Source: Methanobrevibacter ruminantium (lineage in GTDB: Archaea; Methanobacteriota; Methanobacteria; Methanobacteriales; Methanobacteriaceae). Taken from it: a stretch of DNA of 56,647 nt. Shown here piece after piece: positions 17,502 through 25,620 of this stretch. The number at the start of each line of letters is the position of its first letter. Position 1 is the first letter of the stretch. Both the position numbers and the translations under genes were made by a program. The stretch lies in the NCBI GenBank assembly GCA_004553595.1, contig SFKZ01000019.1, positions 1-56,647 on the forward strand, written 5' to 3'. The notes below the pieces were generated by a model, which searched no databases, was not told the DNA's origin, and saw only the letters and a program-made list of their open reading frames with translations.

Positions 17502-19076
17502 TTAAAGAATTAAGCTGGTTGCATCATAAACGTTTTCTAATTGTTTAATCTCTTCAACAGCTTCTTTGGTAGCAGGCTCATCTAAAGTGAGAATCATAAT
17601 AGCTTCTCCGCCAGAGGAGTCTCTTCCAACTTGCATGATACCAATGTTGATGTTCTGTTCACCAAACTTAGTACCGATTGCACCGATACTTCCAGGAATG
17701 TCTTTGTATTTTGCAATAAACATGTTTCCTTCAGGTTTTACATCTACCCAGTAGCCATTGACCTTAATGATCTTAGGTTCGTGCAAGTAGGTACCGTCTG
17801 CAGACATTTGGCCTGCTTTGGTTTTTGCAGTAACCTTAATCATGGTTTCGTATCCTTCGCTGTCATCGCTTACAGCTTCAGTGATGCTGATTCCTCTTGC
17901 TTTTGCAACAGAGGTTGCGTTTACAGCATTAACTGCAGTTTCAGTAATTGGGTTTAAGATACCTTGCAAGATGGTTCTTGTGAACAATTCCCTATTTGGA
18001 ACTTTAGCGATTTCACCTTTGTAAGTGATTTCCAATTTTTTGATAGGGCTGCTTGCAGATTGTGAAATGAAGCTTCCTAATTTTTCACAAAGCTCTAGGT
18101 AATTGTTGGTTTCTTCAAATTCGCTGTTGTTCATACGAGGCATGTTGATTACGTTTTTAGGCATGCCCCCCTTGAATAAGGTAATTACTTCATTTGCTAC
18201 GATGATAGCTGCATCCCTTTGAGCCTCTTTAGTGGATGCTGCAATGTGAGGAGTACATACGATATTGTCCAATTCGAACAATTTGTTTTCTTTTGCAGGT
18301 TCCTCTTCATATACGTCAAGACCTGCTCCGAGGATTTCTCCATTTACCAATGCATCATATAATGCATCTTCGTCAATGATTCCTCCACGTGCACAGTTAA
18401 AGATAAGTGCAGTGTCTTTCATCATCTTGAATTGTTCAGTTGAAATTGAGTGTTCAGTTTCAGGAGTGAGTGGAACGTGAATGGTAATTACATCTGCTCT
18501 GGTTAATACATCTTCAATGTTTTCGTATAATTCAACGCCCATGTTTTTAGCTACTTCAGGAGGTAAATATGGGTCGTATGCAATGGCATCCATTTCAAAT
18601 GCCTTACATCTGTTTACAACTTGGGATCCGATTCTTCCCATACCGATTACACCAAGGGTCTTGTTTCTAAGTTCCATACCCATAAATGCTTTTTTCTCCC
18701 ATTTTCCAGCTTTGGTTGATTTATCAGCAATAGCTATTTTACGGATGGTGCTTAAGATGAGCCCCATTGTGTGTTCTGCTACAGTGATAGAAGTAGATTC
18801 AGGCGCATTTACTACCATAATACCTTTTTGGGTAGCTGCATTCACATCAACGTTGTCTACACCTACACCTGCTCTTGCAATGATCTTAAGATTGTCTGCC
18901 TTTTCAATGACTTCAGCAGGCAATTTGGTTCTGCTTCTTATAAGGATAGCATCATATTCACCAATGGTTTCAAGTAACTCTTCAGGTGTGATGCTAGTAT
19001 CCACTACAACTTCACAAACTTCTTTTAAGTTTTCAATACCTTTTTCATTTATTGCATCTGCGACTAATGCCTTCAT
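17502..19076 (-). CDS. serA: D-3-phosphoglycerate dehydrogenase
   Basis: The protein is 524 residues, the long form with an intervening domain and C-terminal ACT domain. Visible: RAGVGVDN, Rossmann GMGRIGSQV, Glu in VYEEEPA and catalytic His in CTPHIAAST; the ACT domain (about 452-524) includes PGSIGAIGTKFGEQNINI. It makes 3-phosphohydroxypyruvate, the first step of serine synthesis; the ACT domain commonly senses serine. A long inverted repeat sits about 80 bases upstream of the start (19154-19225) and could control it. Terminator hairpin downstream. Confidence 0.93.
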   Translation of the reverse strand: MKALVADAINEKGIENLKEVCEVVVDTSITPEELLETIGEYDAILIRSRTKLPAEVIEKADNLKIIARAGVGVDNVDVNAATQKGIMVVNAPESTSITVAEHTMGLILSTIRKIAIADKSTKAGKWEKKAFMGMELRNKTLGVIGMGRIGSQVVNRCKAFEMDAIAYDPYLPPEVAKNMGVELYENIEDVLTRADVITIHVPLTPETEHSISTEQFKMMKDTALIFNCARGGIIDEDALYDALVNGEILGAGLDVYEEEPAKENKLFELDNIVCTPHIAASTKEAQRDAAIIVANEVITLFKGGMPKNVINMPRMNNSEFEETNNYLELCEKLGSFISQSASSPIKKLEITYKGEIAKVPNRELFTRTILQGILNPITETAVNAVNATSVAKARGISITEAVSDDSEGYETMIKVTAKTKAGQMSADGTYLHEPKIIKVNGYWVDVKPEGNMFIAKYKDIPGSIGAIGTKFGEQNINIGIMQVGRDSSGGEAIMILTLDEPATKEAVEEIKQLENVYDATSLIL

Positions 19077-19443
19077 TATTTCACCGTTTTTTATTTGAAA
19101 TAAATTATGTAATTTTAATATATTGATTGAGATTAAAATTAATGATAATTATAAAGGTACTTCGTATATATAGTAAATCTAGTTTTTGGATAATTTATTT
19201 TATGGGAATTCATACGAAGTACCTTATAATATATTATGTATTGTTTACATAATATTTAAAACATTTGTAAACTAGGTTCATTTTCATTTGTATTTTTTCC
19301 AATTATTCATGTGTTTTTTCATTCATTTTAATTTACTTCAAATCTCAGCATTCAAATTTCATTTAATAAGATTTATATATTTAATGACTCTATATTATTA
19401 TAGTTAACTTAGGTTAATTCTAGAAAAAAATGTGAGGTTAAAA
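19077..19443. other. Divergent promoter region between serA and the YbjQ-like gene
   Basis: About 370 bases carrying the inverted repeat at 19151-19230 on the serA side and a TATA-like TTTATATATT near 19373 on the other side. No gene seen. Confidence 0.5.
19151..19230 (-). promoter_or_regulatory. Long inverted repeat upstream of serA (operator candidate)
   Basis: AAGGTACTTCGTAT at 19154-19167 is repeated as its exact reverse complement at 19212-19225, 44 bases apart; with one bulged base the arms extend to about 19 bp. Each arm contains TACTTCGTA, a TAC-N3-GTA dyad. The inner TATATA next to the left arm could be the serA TATA box read on the minus strand. Confidence 0.5.
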
Positions 19444-19785
19444 ATGGTAAGTATTGAAGAATTTCCAATTGCAAGTTCAGATCATATTCCTGGATACAAA
19501 ATTGTAGAAGAAAAAGGATTCGTATACGGCTTGACCGTACGTGCACGTGGTATTGGTGGAGACATTGGTGCAGGATTAAAAGGATTGTTAGGTGGAGAAA
19601 TCAAGCAATACGTTTCAATGATGGAAGAGTCCAGAGATGAATCAATTAATCGTTGCATTCAACACGCTAAGGAATTAGGTGCAAATGCAATCATCACCAT
19701 GAGGATGGATTCAGACAGCATTTCCCAAAACATGCAAGAAGTTTTAGCATATGGTACTGCTGTTGTAATTGAAAAAGAGGATTAA
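19444..19785 (+). CDS. YbjQ/UPF0145 family protein
   Basis: A 113-residue protein with the YbjQ pattern: an internal glycine-rich turn (RGIGGDIGAGLKGLLGGE) and ARELGANAI-like ending (AKELGANAIITMRMD). The family forms ring-like oligomers and is sometimes called heavy-metal binding; its function is not established. ATG at 19444 has GAGGT at 19434-19438, so the upstream GTG is not the start. Confidence 0.85.
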   Translation: MVSIEEFPIASSDHIPGYKIVEEKGFVYGLTVRARGIGGDIGAGLKGLLGGEIKQYVSMMEESRDESINRCIQHAKELGANAIITMRMDSDSISQNMQEVLAYGTAVVIEKED

Positions 19786-19816
19786 TTCTCTTTTATCTTT
19801 TTATTTTTTAAAATTC

Positions 19817-19879
19817 TTTAACTATTTTCTATAATTATTTAACTATTTTCTATAATTATTTAACTATTTTTTATAATTC
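19817..19879. repeat. Three tandem copies of a 21-bp unit
   Basis: TTTAACTATTTTCTATAATTA occurs at 19817 and 19838 and, with small changes, at 19859. It lies in the spacer after the YbjQ-like gene. Confidence 0.7.
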
Positions 19880-19943
19880 TTTAACTTTTTTCATCTTTTC
19901 TTAAAGCTTTTTTTAAATCATTAACTTTATAAGTAATCACTTC

Positions 19944-19968
19944 ATAATATATAACTACCGAACGGTAG
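19944..19968 (+). promoter_or_regulatory. Promoter and operator of the tetR gene
   Basis: ATAATATATA (19944-19953) is a TATA box candidate and is followed directly by CTACCG-AA-CGGTAG (19955-19968), a perfect 6-bp dyad typical of TetR operators. The start codon is only 10 bases further. Position over the transcription start suggests autorepression. Confidence 0.6.
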
Positions 19969-19977
19969 GTAGGTAAT

Positions 19978-20604
19978 ATGAACACTAAAGAAAAGATATT
20001 TGATGTGTCTTTAGATCTGTTTTCAAAAAAAGGGTATGATTCTGTTTCACTTAGAGAGATTGCAGATGAAGTGGGTATTAGGAAAAGTTCAATATACAGT
20101 CACTATTCATCTAAAGAAGCGATATTAATGGATATATTTAATTACTTAAGAAACCTTTTTGAATATGATGAATTGCTGAATAATGGAGACTTGAACTTGA
20201 CTGCAGACAATGAAATTTTAATCAAAAACCCGGAACTGTTCTATCATAGGGGTTCTGAAGCCATCAAGGTAATGTTCAGTGAGGAGAGAAATCTAAAGAT
20301 TTGGAAATTGATCTTTATACAGATGAATCATAATGATAAGATAAGGCTCTTTTTCCAGAAGGAGATTCTTGTCAAGCCATTGATATTTTGGAAAGGATTC
20401 TTCAGTATCTTAAAGGAAAATGGTATTATTAGAGAAGATTGCAATCCTGAACTTTTGGCTAAGGAATATTATAGTTTTCCAATTTATTTGCTTCTTGAAA
20501 TATGTGCAAAATATGATGACATTCCAGAAAGTACATTAGAAAATTTCTTTGAGGAAGCGGAAGAGCATGCAAACTTCCTATTGGATTGTGTGAAGGTGAA
20601 ATGA
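19978..20604 (+). CDS. TetR family transcriptional regulator
   Basis: The 208-residue protein has an N-terminal TetR helix-turn-helix (about residues 5-50: FSKKGYDSVSLREIADEVGI then KSSIYSHYSSKEAIL). The C-terminal ligand domain has no close recognisable match. Its stop overlaps the start region of a radical SAM gene, so the pair is translationally coupled. A perfect dyad next to the TATA box is the likely binding site. Confidence 0.85.
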   Translation: MNTKEKIFDVSLDLFSKKGYDSVSLREIADEVGIRKSSIYSHYSSKEAILMDIFNYLRNLFEYDELLNNGDLNLTADNEILIKNPELFYHRGSEAIKVMFSEERNLKIWKLIFIQMNHNDKIRLFFQKEILVKPLIFWKGFFSILKENGIIREDCNPELLAKEYYSFPIYLLLEICAKYDDIPESTLENFFEEAEEHANFLLDCVKVK

Positions 20605-21698
20605 TGGTTGAGGATAATTTTAATTTAGAGGAATATCTTGCTGAAGGAGCAGAAATAATTGTTAAGGACGCGATTAAAGCTACTTTCAGGAATCCTAAGG
20701 AAAGCTTGTTTCTTGCTAAGTTTGCAAAGCATACAAGAAAGGCTACTGCAATTAGAGATAGCTATAGCAAGGATGGTAAGCATATTCCTATTTTCTTAAT
20801 TGCAAGCATTACAAGCAGTTGCAATTTGCATTGCACTGGATGCTATTCAAGAGCGAATGATGCATGCAATGATGGTGAACCTTTAAACCAATTAAGTGGT
20901 GATGAATGGGAAGATATCTTCGCTCAAGCAAAAGACCTTGGAATTAGCTTTATTGTTCTTGCTGGCGGAGAGCCAATGATAAGAGAGGATGTTATCATAA
21001 AAGCAAGCAATTTTCCAGAGATTCTATTCCCAATATTTACAAATGGGACATTGTTGAATAATGATTATTTAAGATTATTTGATGGAAACAGAAATCTTGT
21101 TCCTATATTTTCCATTGAAGGAGACGAAGAGATAACTGATCTAAGAAGAGGAGAAGGAGTTTACAATCAGCTATTGAATTCAATGGAATTGATGAGAAAG
21201 AACAATCTTATATTTGGGTCTTCTCTTACCTTTACAAAAGGCAATCTATCCAATTTGCTTTCAAGGGATTATATCAATCAGCTAAGGGATTTTGGATGCA
21301 AAGTGATATTTTTCATTGAATATGTTCCAGTAAATGAGGAAACAATAGAACTTGCTCCTGGTGATGATGAGAGAGATTTGCTATTGGATGAGCTTGAACT
21401 TCTTAGAAAAGAGTATGGTGATATGTTGTTCTTATCATTCCCTGGCGATGAAAAGACCTCTGGAGGCTGTTTAGCAGCAGGAAGAGGATTTTTCCATATA
21501 AATTCCCATGGTGGTGCTGAACCGTGTCCTGCTTCACCGTATTCTGATATTAATGTTAGAGATTCCTCTCTTCTTGAAGCATTGGATTCCAAATTGTTCA
21601 AGTCTCTTCGTGATGGTGGTATCCTTTTGGATGACCATGAAGGAGGCTGTGTATTGTTTGAACACAAGGATGAAGTGGAAAGAATTTTAAATGAATGA
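20604..21698 (+). CDS. Radical SAM protein with C-terminal cysteine-rich (SPASM-like) region
   Basis: A protein of about 364 residues. The radical SAM CxxxCxxC motif is CNLHCTGC (about residues 72-79), followed by GGEP at about 120. Extra cysteines lie in GGCLAAGRG, AEPCPASPY and EGGCVLF, typical of a SPASM-like auxiliary cluster. Such enzymes modify peptides or cofactors; the substrate is unknown. Two ATGs (20601, 20604) are adjacent; 20604 has better spacing to GGTGA (20595-20599). It is coupled to the TetR gene. Confidence 0.8.
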   Translation: MVEDNFNLEEYLAEGAEIIVKDAIKATFRNPKESLFLAKFAKHTRKATAIRDSYSKDGKHIPIFLIASITSSCNLHCTGCYSRANDACNDGEPLNQLSGDEWEDIFAQAKDLGISFIVLAGGEPMIREDVIIKASNFPEILFPIFTNGTLLNNDYLRLFDGNRNLVPIFSIEGDEEITDLRRGEGVYNQLLNSMELMRKNNLIFGSSLTFTKGNLSNLLSRDYINQLRDFGCKVIFFIEYVPVNEETIELAPGDDERDLLLDELELLRKEYGDMLFLSFPGDEKTSGGCLAAGRGFFHINSHGGAEPCPASPYSDINVRDSSLLEALDSKLFKSLRDGGILLDDHEGGCVLFEHKDEVERILNE

Positions 21699-21876
21699 TT
21701 TCAACTTTTTAACTTATTATCCTTTTCTTTTTTTAATCTATTTTTTCTCTATTTTTAACTATTTTTCGATAAATATAATAATTATTTAAATTAAATTTTT
21801 ATTTAGATTTAAAATTATTTTAGAATTAATGAAATCATATATTTATAAAAATTTTTATTCAATTTCAATTTAGGTC

Positions 21877-22692
21877 GTGTTTATTATTTTTAATGAAGAT
21901 TTAGAATTTAAAGGAAAATCAATCCCTCGTGTAGTTTTGGGAAATGCTCCATTTTTAGCTGATGCCTATTTTGGCCATAGGACTCGCTTATATAATTTAG
22001 ATTTGCTTAGAAACCCAAACAATGTTAGCAAGATAATCGAAAAGTCATATGAATGTGGTGTAAAGTCCATCAACTTGGCAAACAAGGAAAATCTCTTGAA
22101 GGCATTCAAAATAGCTTGTGACAATGGAGTTGAAATGCAATCTGTTTCCACAATCGGAAAGACAGAAATGGATTATGTATTCCCTAATTATGAACAGGCA
22201 AAGATGGAAGCTACTTGGAAGGAAGACATTGAAAATTTGGCACAGTTTGATAACTCTGTGATGCTTGTTGATGAGTTCTTGGTTGATACCTATGATTGGG
22301 ATTTCATAACTGAGATATTGGATGAGATCAATGGTGCAGGTGTTCCAGCAGGAATAATCACATCTTTCCCATTCAAAACAAGTGGAGAACTAATTGATTC
22401 CCCTATTCTTGAAGATAAAAGCCTTTTTGACTTCTATATGATTCCAGTAAACAAGCTTGGATACATGATGGACATTCCAGATTTCAGGTCTGATAAGCAG
22501 GATGAATTGAAAGGAATGCTTGATAAAATTGATAAGAAGATTATCATCAATAAGATTCTTGCTGTCGGAATCCAAAGACCGAAGGAGGCTTTCAATTTCC
22601 TGAATACATTGGATTTTGCCGATATGGTCACTGTTGGAATTGCAAGTGAAAGAGAGGCAGAGGAAACATTCGACATTTTAAATAAGATTTAA
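21877..22692 (+). CDS. Hypothetical protein, TIM-barrel-like
   Basis: A protein of about 271 residues that I do not recognise. The alternation of hydrophobic strands and helices (for example SVMLVDEFLVD, GVPAGIITSFPF, KIIINKILAVGIQRP) suggests an (alpha/beta) barrel of the aldo-keto or radical-SAM-partner type. The start is uncertain: GTG at 21877 overlaps the ribosome-binding-like TAGGTCGTG, and no ATG follows early in frame; an ATT at 21883 or 21886 would have better spacing. AT-rich promoter sequence precedes it. Confidence 0.6.
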   Translation: MFIIFNEDLEFKGKSIPRVVLGNAPFLADAYFGHRTRLYNLDLLRNPNNVSKIIEKSYECGVKSINLANKENLLKAFKIACDNGVEMQSVSTIGKTEMDYVFPNYEQAKMEATWKEDIENLAQFDNSVMLVDEFLVDTYDWDFITEILDEINGAGVPAGIITSFPFKTSGELIDSPILEDKSLFDFYMIPVNKLGYMMDIPDFRSDKQDELKGMLDKIDKKIIINKILAVGIQRPKEAFNFLNTLDFADMVTVGIASEREAEETFDILNKI

Positions 22693-22706
22693 TATAAATT
22701 TATAAA

Positions 22707-22722
22707 TATAACTATTGTTATA
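22707..22722. promoter_or_regulatory. Dyad motif upstream of fdhD
   Basis: TATAACTATTGTTATA, with 6-bp arms around TATT, ends 72 bases before the fdhD ATG. The identical 16-mer ends 74 bases before the next gene at 23743. Confidence 0.45.
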
Positions 22723-22794
22723 AATTATATTGGGAATAAAAAATAACTGAAATTAAGATAATTATTTATATTTTATTTGTTTAAGGTGAGGAAT

Positions 22795-23625
22795 ATGGAG
22801 TTCATTAAGAAAATCCCTGCAATCAGATGGGAAAATGGAAAGTATGAGCATGTTGAGGAAGAAACTGTTGAGGATGAAAACATATATTTCTATATAGACT
22901 TCCTCCAGCCACGTAAATTTTCCACATATCCTGCAGATTTGGATGATTTCGCCGTCGGATATTGCTTAGGTGATGGATTGGTAAAATCTGTTGATGAGAT
23001 TGAGAGCATTGAAGTTGATGACAAGAAGGTAATCATCAAAACTGTCCATATGCACACTCCGGAAATGGACCTTGAAAGTGATGATTTGGTTCAGGAAAAG
23101 GAAGGCGGAGCTAAACATGCCTGTGCCTGCAGACTTTTGGAATATCAGGGGGTAATGTCAGATAGTGCGGGAGGATGGAGAACTGAACTTAAATCAATTG
23201 AACCGATAGAATCTGACTTGGTAGTAAATGCAACTGAAATAATTGAAAACATGAAAAGGCTCACAGCTAAGGCGGAAATTTGGCAAGAGACGGGTAGTGT
23301 TCATGTTGCACAATTGGTTTATGGGGACCAGTTCATTACCCGTGAAGATGTAAGCCGGCATGTGGCAGTTGATAAGGTAATCGGTGCAGCAGCTAAAGCA
23401 GGATTTGACTTATCCAAATGTTATGTGTGCTATAGTGGAAGAATGCCTGCAGATATGCTAATAAAAGTCGTTAGGGTAGGTATTCCTATATTGGTTTCAA
23501 ATGCAGCTCCTGCAGGATCAGGTTATGACATTGCAGAAAAGGGAAACATCACTATGGTTGGTTTTGTACGTGGTGACAGATTTAACCTTTACACTGCAAC
23601 AGAAAGAATCAATTTGGATAAATGA
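22795..23625 (+). CDS. fdhD: FdhD-like formate dehydrogenase accessory sulfurtransferase
   Basis: The 276-residue protein has the FdhD pattern: YPADLDDFAVGYCLGDGLV near residue 45, a cysteine pair in HACACRLLEY at the place of the sulfur-carrying cysteines, TGSVHVAQL and the REDVSRHVAVDKVIG signature. FdhD moves sulfur from a cysteine desulfurase to the Mo/W-bis-pterin cofactor of formate dehydrogenase. No formate dehydrogenase gene is in the window. ATG at 22795 follows AAGGTGAGG; the TTG at 22777 lies before this site and is not used. Confidence 0.85.
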   Translation: MEFIKKIPAIRWENGKYEHVEEETVEDENIYFYIDFLQPRKFSTYPADLDDFAVGYCLGDGLVKSVDEIESIEVDDKKVIIKTVHMHTPEMDLESDDLVQEKEGGAKHACACRLLEYQGVMSDSAGGWRTELKSIEPIESDLVVNATEIIENMKRLTAKAEIWQETGSVHVAQLVYGDQFITREDVSRHVAVDKVIGAAAKAGFDLSKCYVCYSGRMPADMLIKVVRVGIPILVSNAAPAGSGYDIAEKGNITMVGFVRGDRFNLYTATERINLDK

Positions 23626-23652
23626 TTCTTTTTATATTTTTTTAATCAATAA

Positions 23653-23668
23653 TATAACTATTGTTATA
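23653..23668. promoter_or_regulatory. Second copy of the fdhD dyad motif
   Basis: Same 16-mer as at 22707, here 74 bases before the TIR-like gene and 27 bases after the fdhD stop. Confidence 0.45.
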
Positions 23669-23742
23669 ATTTTATTATTTATAAAAATTATTTCCAAATA
23701 TTAATTTTTAATTTTTAATTACTCAATTAAAAAGTGATTTTT

Positions 23743-24171
23743 ATGTCAAATGAAAGTCAAAATAAGGTTTATAATCTTCTTATAAGCAAAGGGATTGATT
23801 CCTACAATGAATATGAATTCTACAAGGAAAGGATAAACAGTCAAAAGGAGTTCAAATGGGATGAATACAATACTCAAGATGATGAGTTGAATGATGAATT
23901 ATTTGAAAAAATAGATATAATTGTGTTGCTTTATGGCCTTTATCATCAAAATAAGGAAATATGTGATGAATTGATTGATAAATCACAGGAATATGATATT
24001 CCATTGCTTTTTGTTCGCTCATTTGGTGTGGAATATGTTGTGGAAGAAATAGTTGAAAAGGCCGATGCTGTAGTTGGCTGGAATCCACATTGCATTATAG
24101 ATGCAATTCAAACCTTGGTAAAAGGTGAAGAAGAGTGGATCAAGCCATGTGACATTGAAGAGGAATCTTAA
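23743..24171 (+). CDS. TIR-like (MTH538/ThsB-type) domain protein
   Basis: A 142-residue acidic protein. The core (about 50-125) reads as a flavodoxin/TIR-like sheet: DIIVLLYGLYHQ, helix, IPLLFVRSFG, helix, ADAVVGWNPHCIIDAIQ. This resembles the MTH538 TIR-like family, whose members include the ThsB sensor of Thoeris defence. No ThsA-type effector is adjacent, so a defence role is not supported here. ATG at 23743 follows GTGAT. Preceded by the same dyad as fdhD. Confidence 0.5.
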   Translation: MSNESQNKVYNLLISKGIDSYNEYEFYKERINSQKEFKWDEYNTQDDELNDELFEKIDIIVLLYGLYHQNKEICDELIDKSQEYDIPLLFVRSFGVEYVVEEIVEKADAVVGWNPHCIIDAIQTLVKGEEEWIKPCDIEEES

Positions 24172-24203
24172 ATTCCTCATTTGCTTCTTCTTTTCTTAAA
24201 TAT

Positions 24204-24371
24204 TTATTTTCTAATCTTTTCAACATAGATATTGATTAGAATTACGATGATTGCAAGAATTCCCAATCCTAAAATGATTGGATTGACAATTCCAACATAA
24301 AAAGTCAATATAATAGCTAATATCAATGCAATAATAAGAATGATCATTCCTCTATTTTTTTGAAAATCCAT
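24204..24371 (-). CDS. Small membrane protein (55 residues)
   Basis: A short frame (MDFQKNRGMIILIIALILAI as its first 20 residues) encodes two hydrophobic segments, about residues 9-27 and 31-48, ending in a basic tail (YVEKIRK). GGTGAAAAT precedes the ATG at 24371, a typical ribosome binding site here. It ends a same-strand run after the HTH gene (stop at 24414), 42 bases apart. Function unknown. Confidence 0.6.
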   Translation of the reverse strand: MDFQKNRGMIILIIALILAIILTFYVGIVNPIILGLGILAIIVILINIYVEKIRK

Positions 24372-24413
24372 ATTTTCACCTAATAATAATTTTAATTCAA
24401 ATAAAAAATTTTA

Positions 24414-25397
24414 TTAATTGTTTCTTCTTTCTCTAATCAACCTTAAGAACTCTTTAGAATTCTCGACCTCTTTCATTTCCCATGACTTGATAACTGGAAT
24501 TCCATCAATTGAATCCTTGATCTTATCATCTTTAAGCACAAAGAATGAATCTGAAGAGGTTACAAGAGAAAGGTCCTTTAAGCTGATTGCCATCTTCTTC
24601 AATGTTTTTGTATTCTGCTCATCCTGAACATTAAGATTTGCTATAAGTGGAGTTTGTTCTTTCTTTCTGGTAGCTATTTCAGCTTTAGCAAGTGCATCAA
24701 ATGGACTCTTATTGGTTGAAACCACACCAAAACCTAATTTTGCCAAGTTTTGAGCATTTGTTCCTTGGGTCTGATTTAGACTGCTTGTATCTGCCTTTAG
24801 CTTAATGTCTTCCTGATACGGTTCAAAAAGGTCGATGTCAAGGGTAATTTTGGTATTCAAGATTTCTTCAAGGAGCATTGCAGTTTCAGTGTTTGCTCTC
24901 ACCATTCCATTTTCATACTTGTACATTGTAGCTCTTGAAACATGTGCCAAATCAGCCAAATCCTTCAAAGATAAGTTGTATTCTTCTCTGTATTCCTTTA
25001 GAACATTCCCATTGATTTGAACATAATATCCGCCACGGTCTGCAAGAATTTCAGGATATTCGTCATAGACAATCATGTTCTTTAAGGTTTCAAGGCCAAT
25101 TGCAGGAAGCCCATGTCTTTCATAGACAACATCCTCTTCCAAAATATGGTTTTTGGATTTCACTCCTACAATGATTGGACTGGCTAAGAAAACATTGGAG
25201 ATCTGCCTAATCTCTTCTACATGAGATTCATTTATACTATCGATATTCACGAGGACTTTTAAAAGTAGAATTAGCAATTTCTTACGAGCCACTATATCAA
25301 AGCAGCTTTGTTCATAAATGTTTGATGTTTCAAAGCCCTCTTTGTTTAGCAGTTGATAAACTTCTCGTATTAATTGATTCCTATTTGTTATTGCCAT
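24414..25397 (-). CDS. Archaeal HTH-type transcriptional regulator
   Basis: The 327-residue protein has an N-terminal nuclease-like alpha/beta domain (about 1-115; restriction-endonuclease-like look, FDIVARKKLLILLLKV). A Cro/C1-type HTH at about 133-190 includes LSLKDLADLAHVSRATMYKY. A C-terminal region of about 120 residues follows. This layout is that of the conserved archaeal 'putative HTH-type transcriptional regulatory protein' family; target unknown. GAGGCAATCCT precedes ATG 25397. Probably co-transcribed with the small membrane protein. Confidence 0.8.
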   Translation of the reverse strand: MAITNRNQLIREVYQLLNKEGFETSNIYEQSCFDIVARKKLLILLLKVLVNIDSINESHVEEIRQISNVFLASPIIVGVKSKNHILEEDVVYERHGLPAIGLETLKNMIVYDEYPEILADRGGYYVQINGNVLKEYREEYNLSLKDLADLAHVSRATMYKYENGMVRANTETAMLLEEILNTKITLDIDLFEPYQEDIKLKADTSSLNQTQGTNAQNLAKLGFGVVSTNKSPFDALAKAEIATRKKEQTPLIANLNVQDEQNTKTLKKMAISLKDLSLVTSSDSFFVLKDDKIKDSIDGIPVIKSWEMKEVENSKEFLRLIRERRNN

Positions 25398-25620
25398 AGG
25401 ATTGCCTCGTATAAATTCAGTTTGATTTCTGATAATTTTTTGATAGTATTTTTAGATAGAATTTATTAATTAGTTTCAATAAATCTTAATAATATTATTA
25501 TCTTTTAAGATTAATATAAAATTGACTATTTAATTTTCTAGATTTTTGATTATTAATAGTTAATCTTTAATCGCTTAACTAAATTTTTTAATTAATCATA
25601 GTGGAATTTCAGTGATTTAT

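Noticed and set aside
19077..19443. Riboswitch upstream of serA
   Set aside because: The inverted arms are separated by 44 AT-rich bases without conserved junctions; a protein operator is more likely.
23743..24171. Thoeris defence system
   Set aside because: Only a TIR-like protein; no ThsA-type NADase adjacent and homology is weak by eye.
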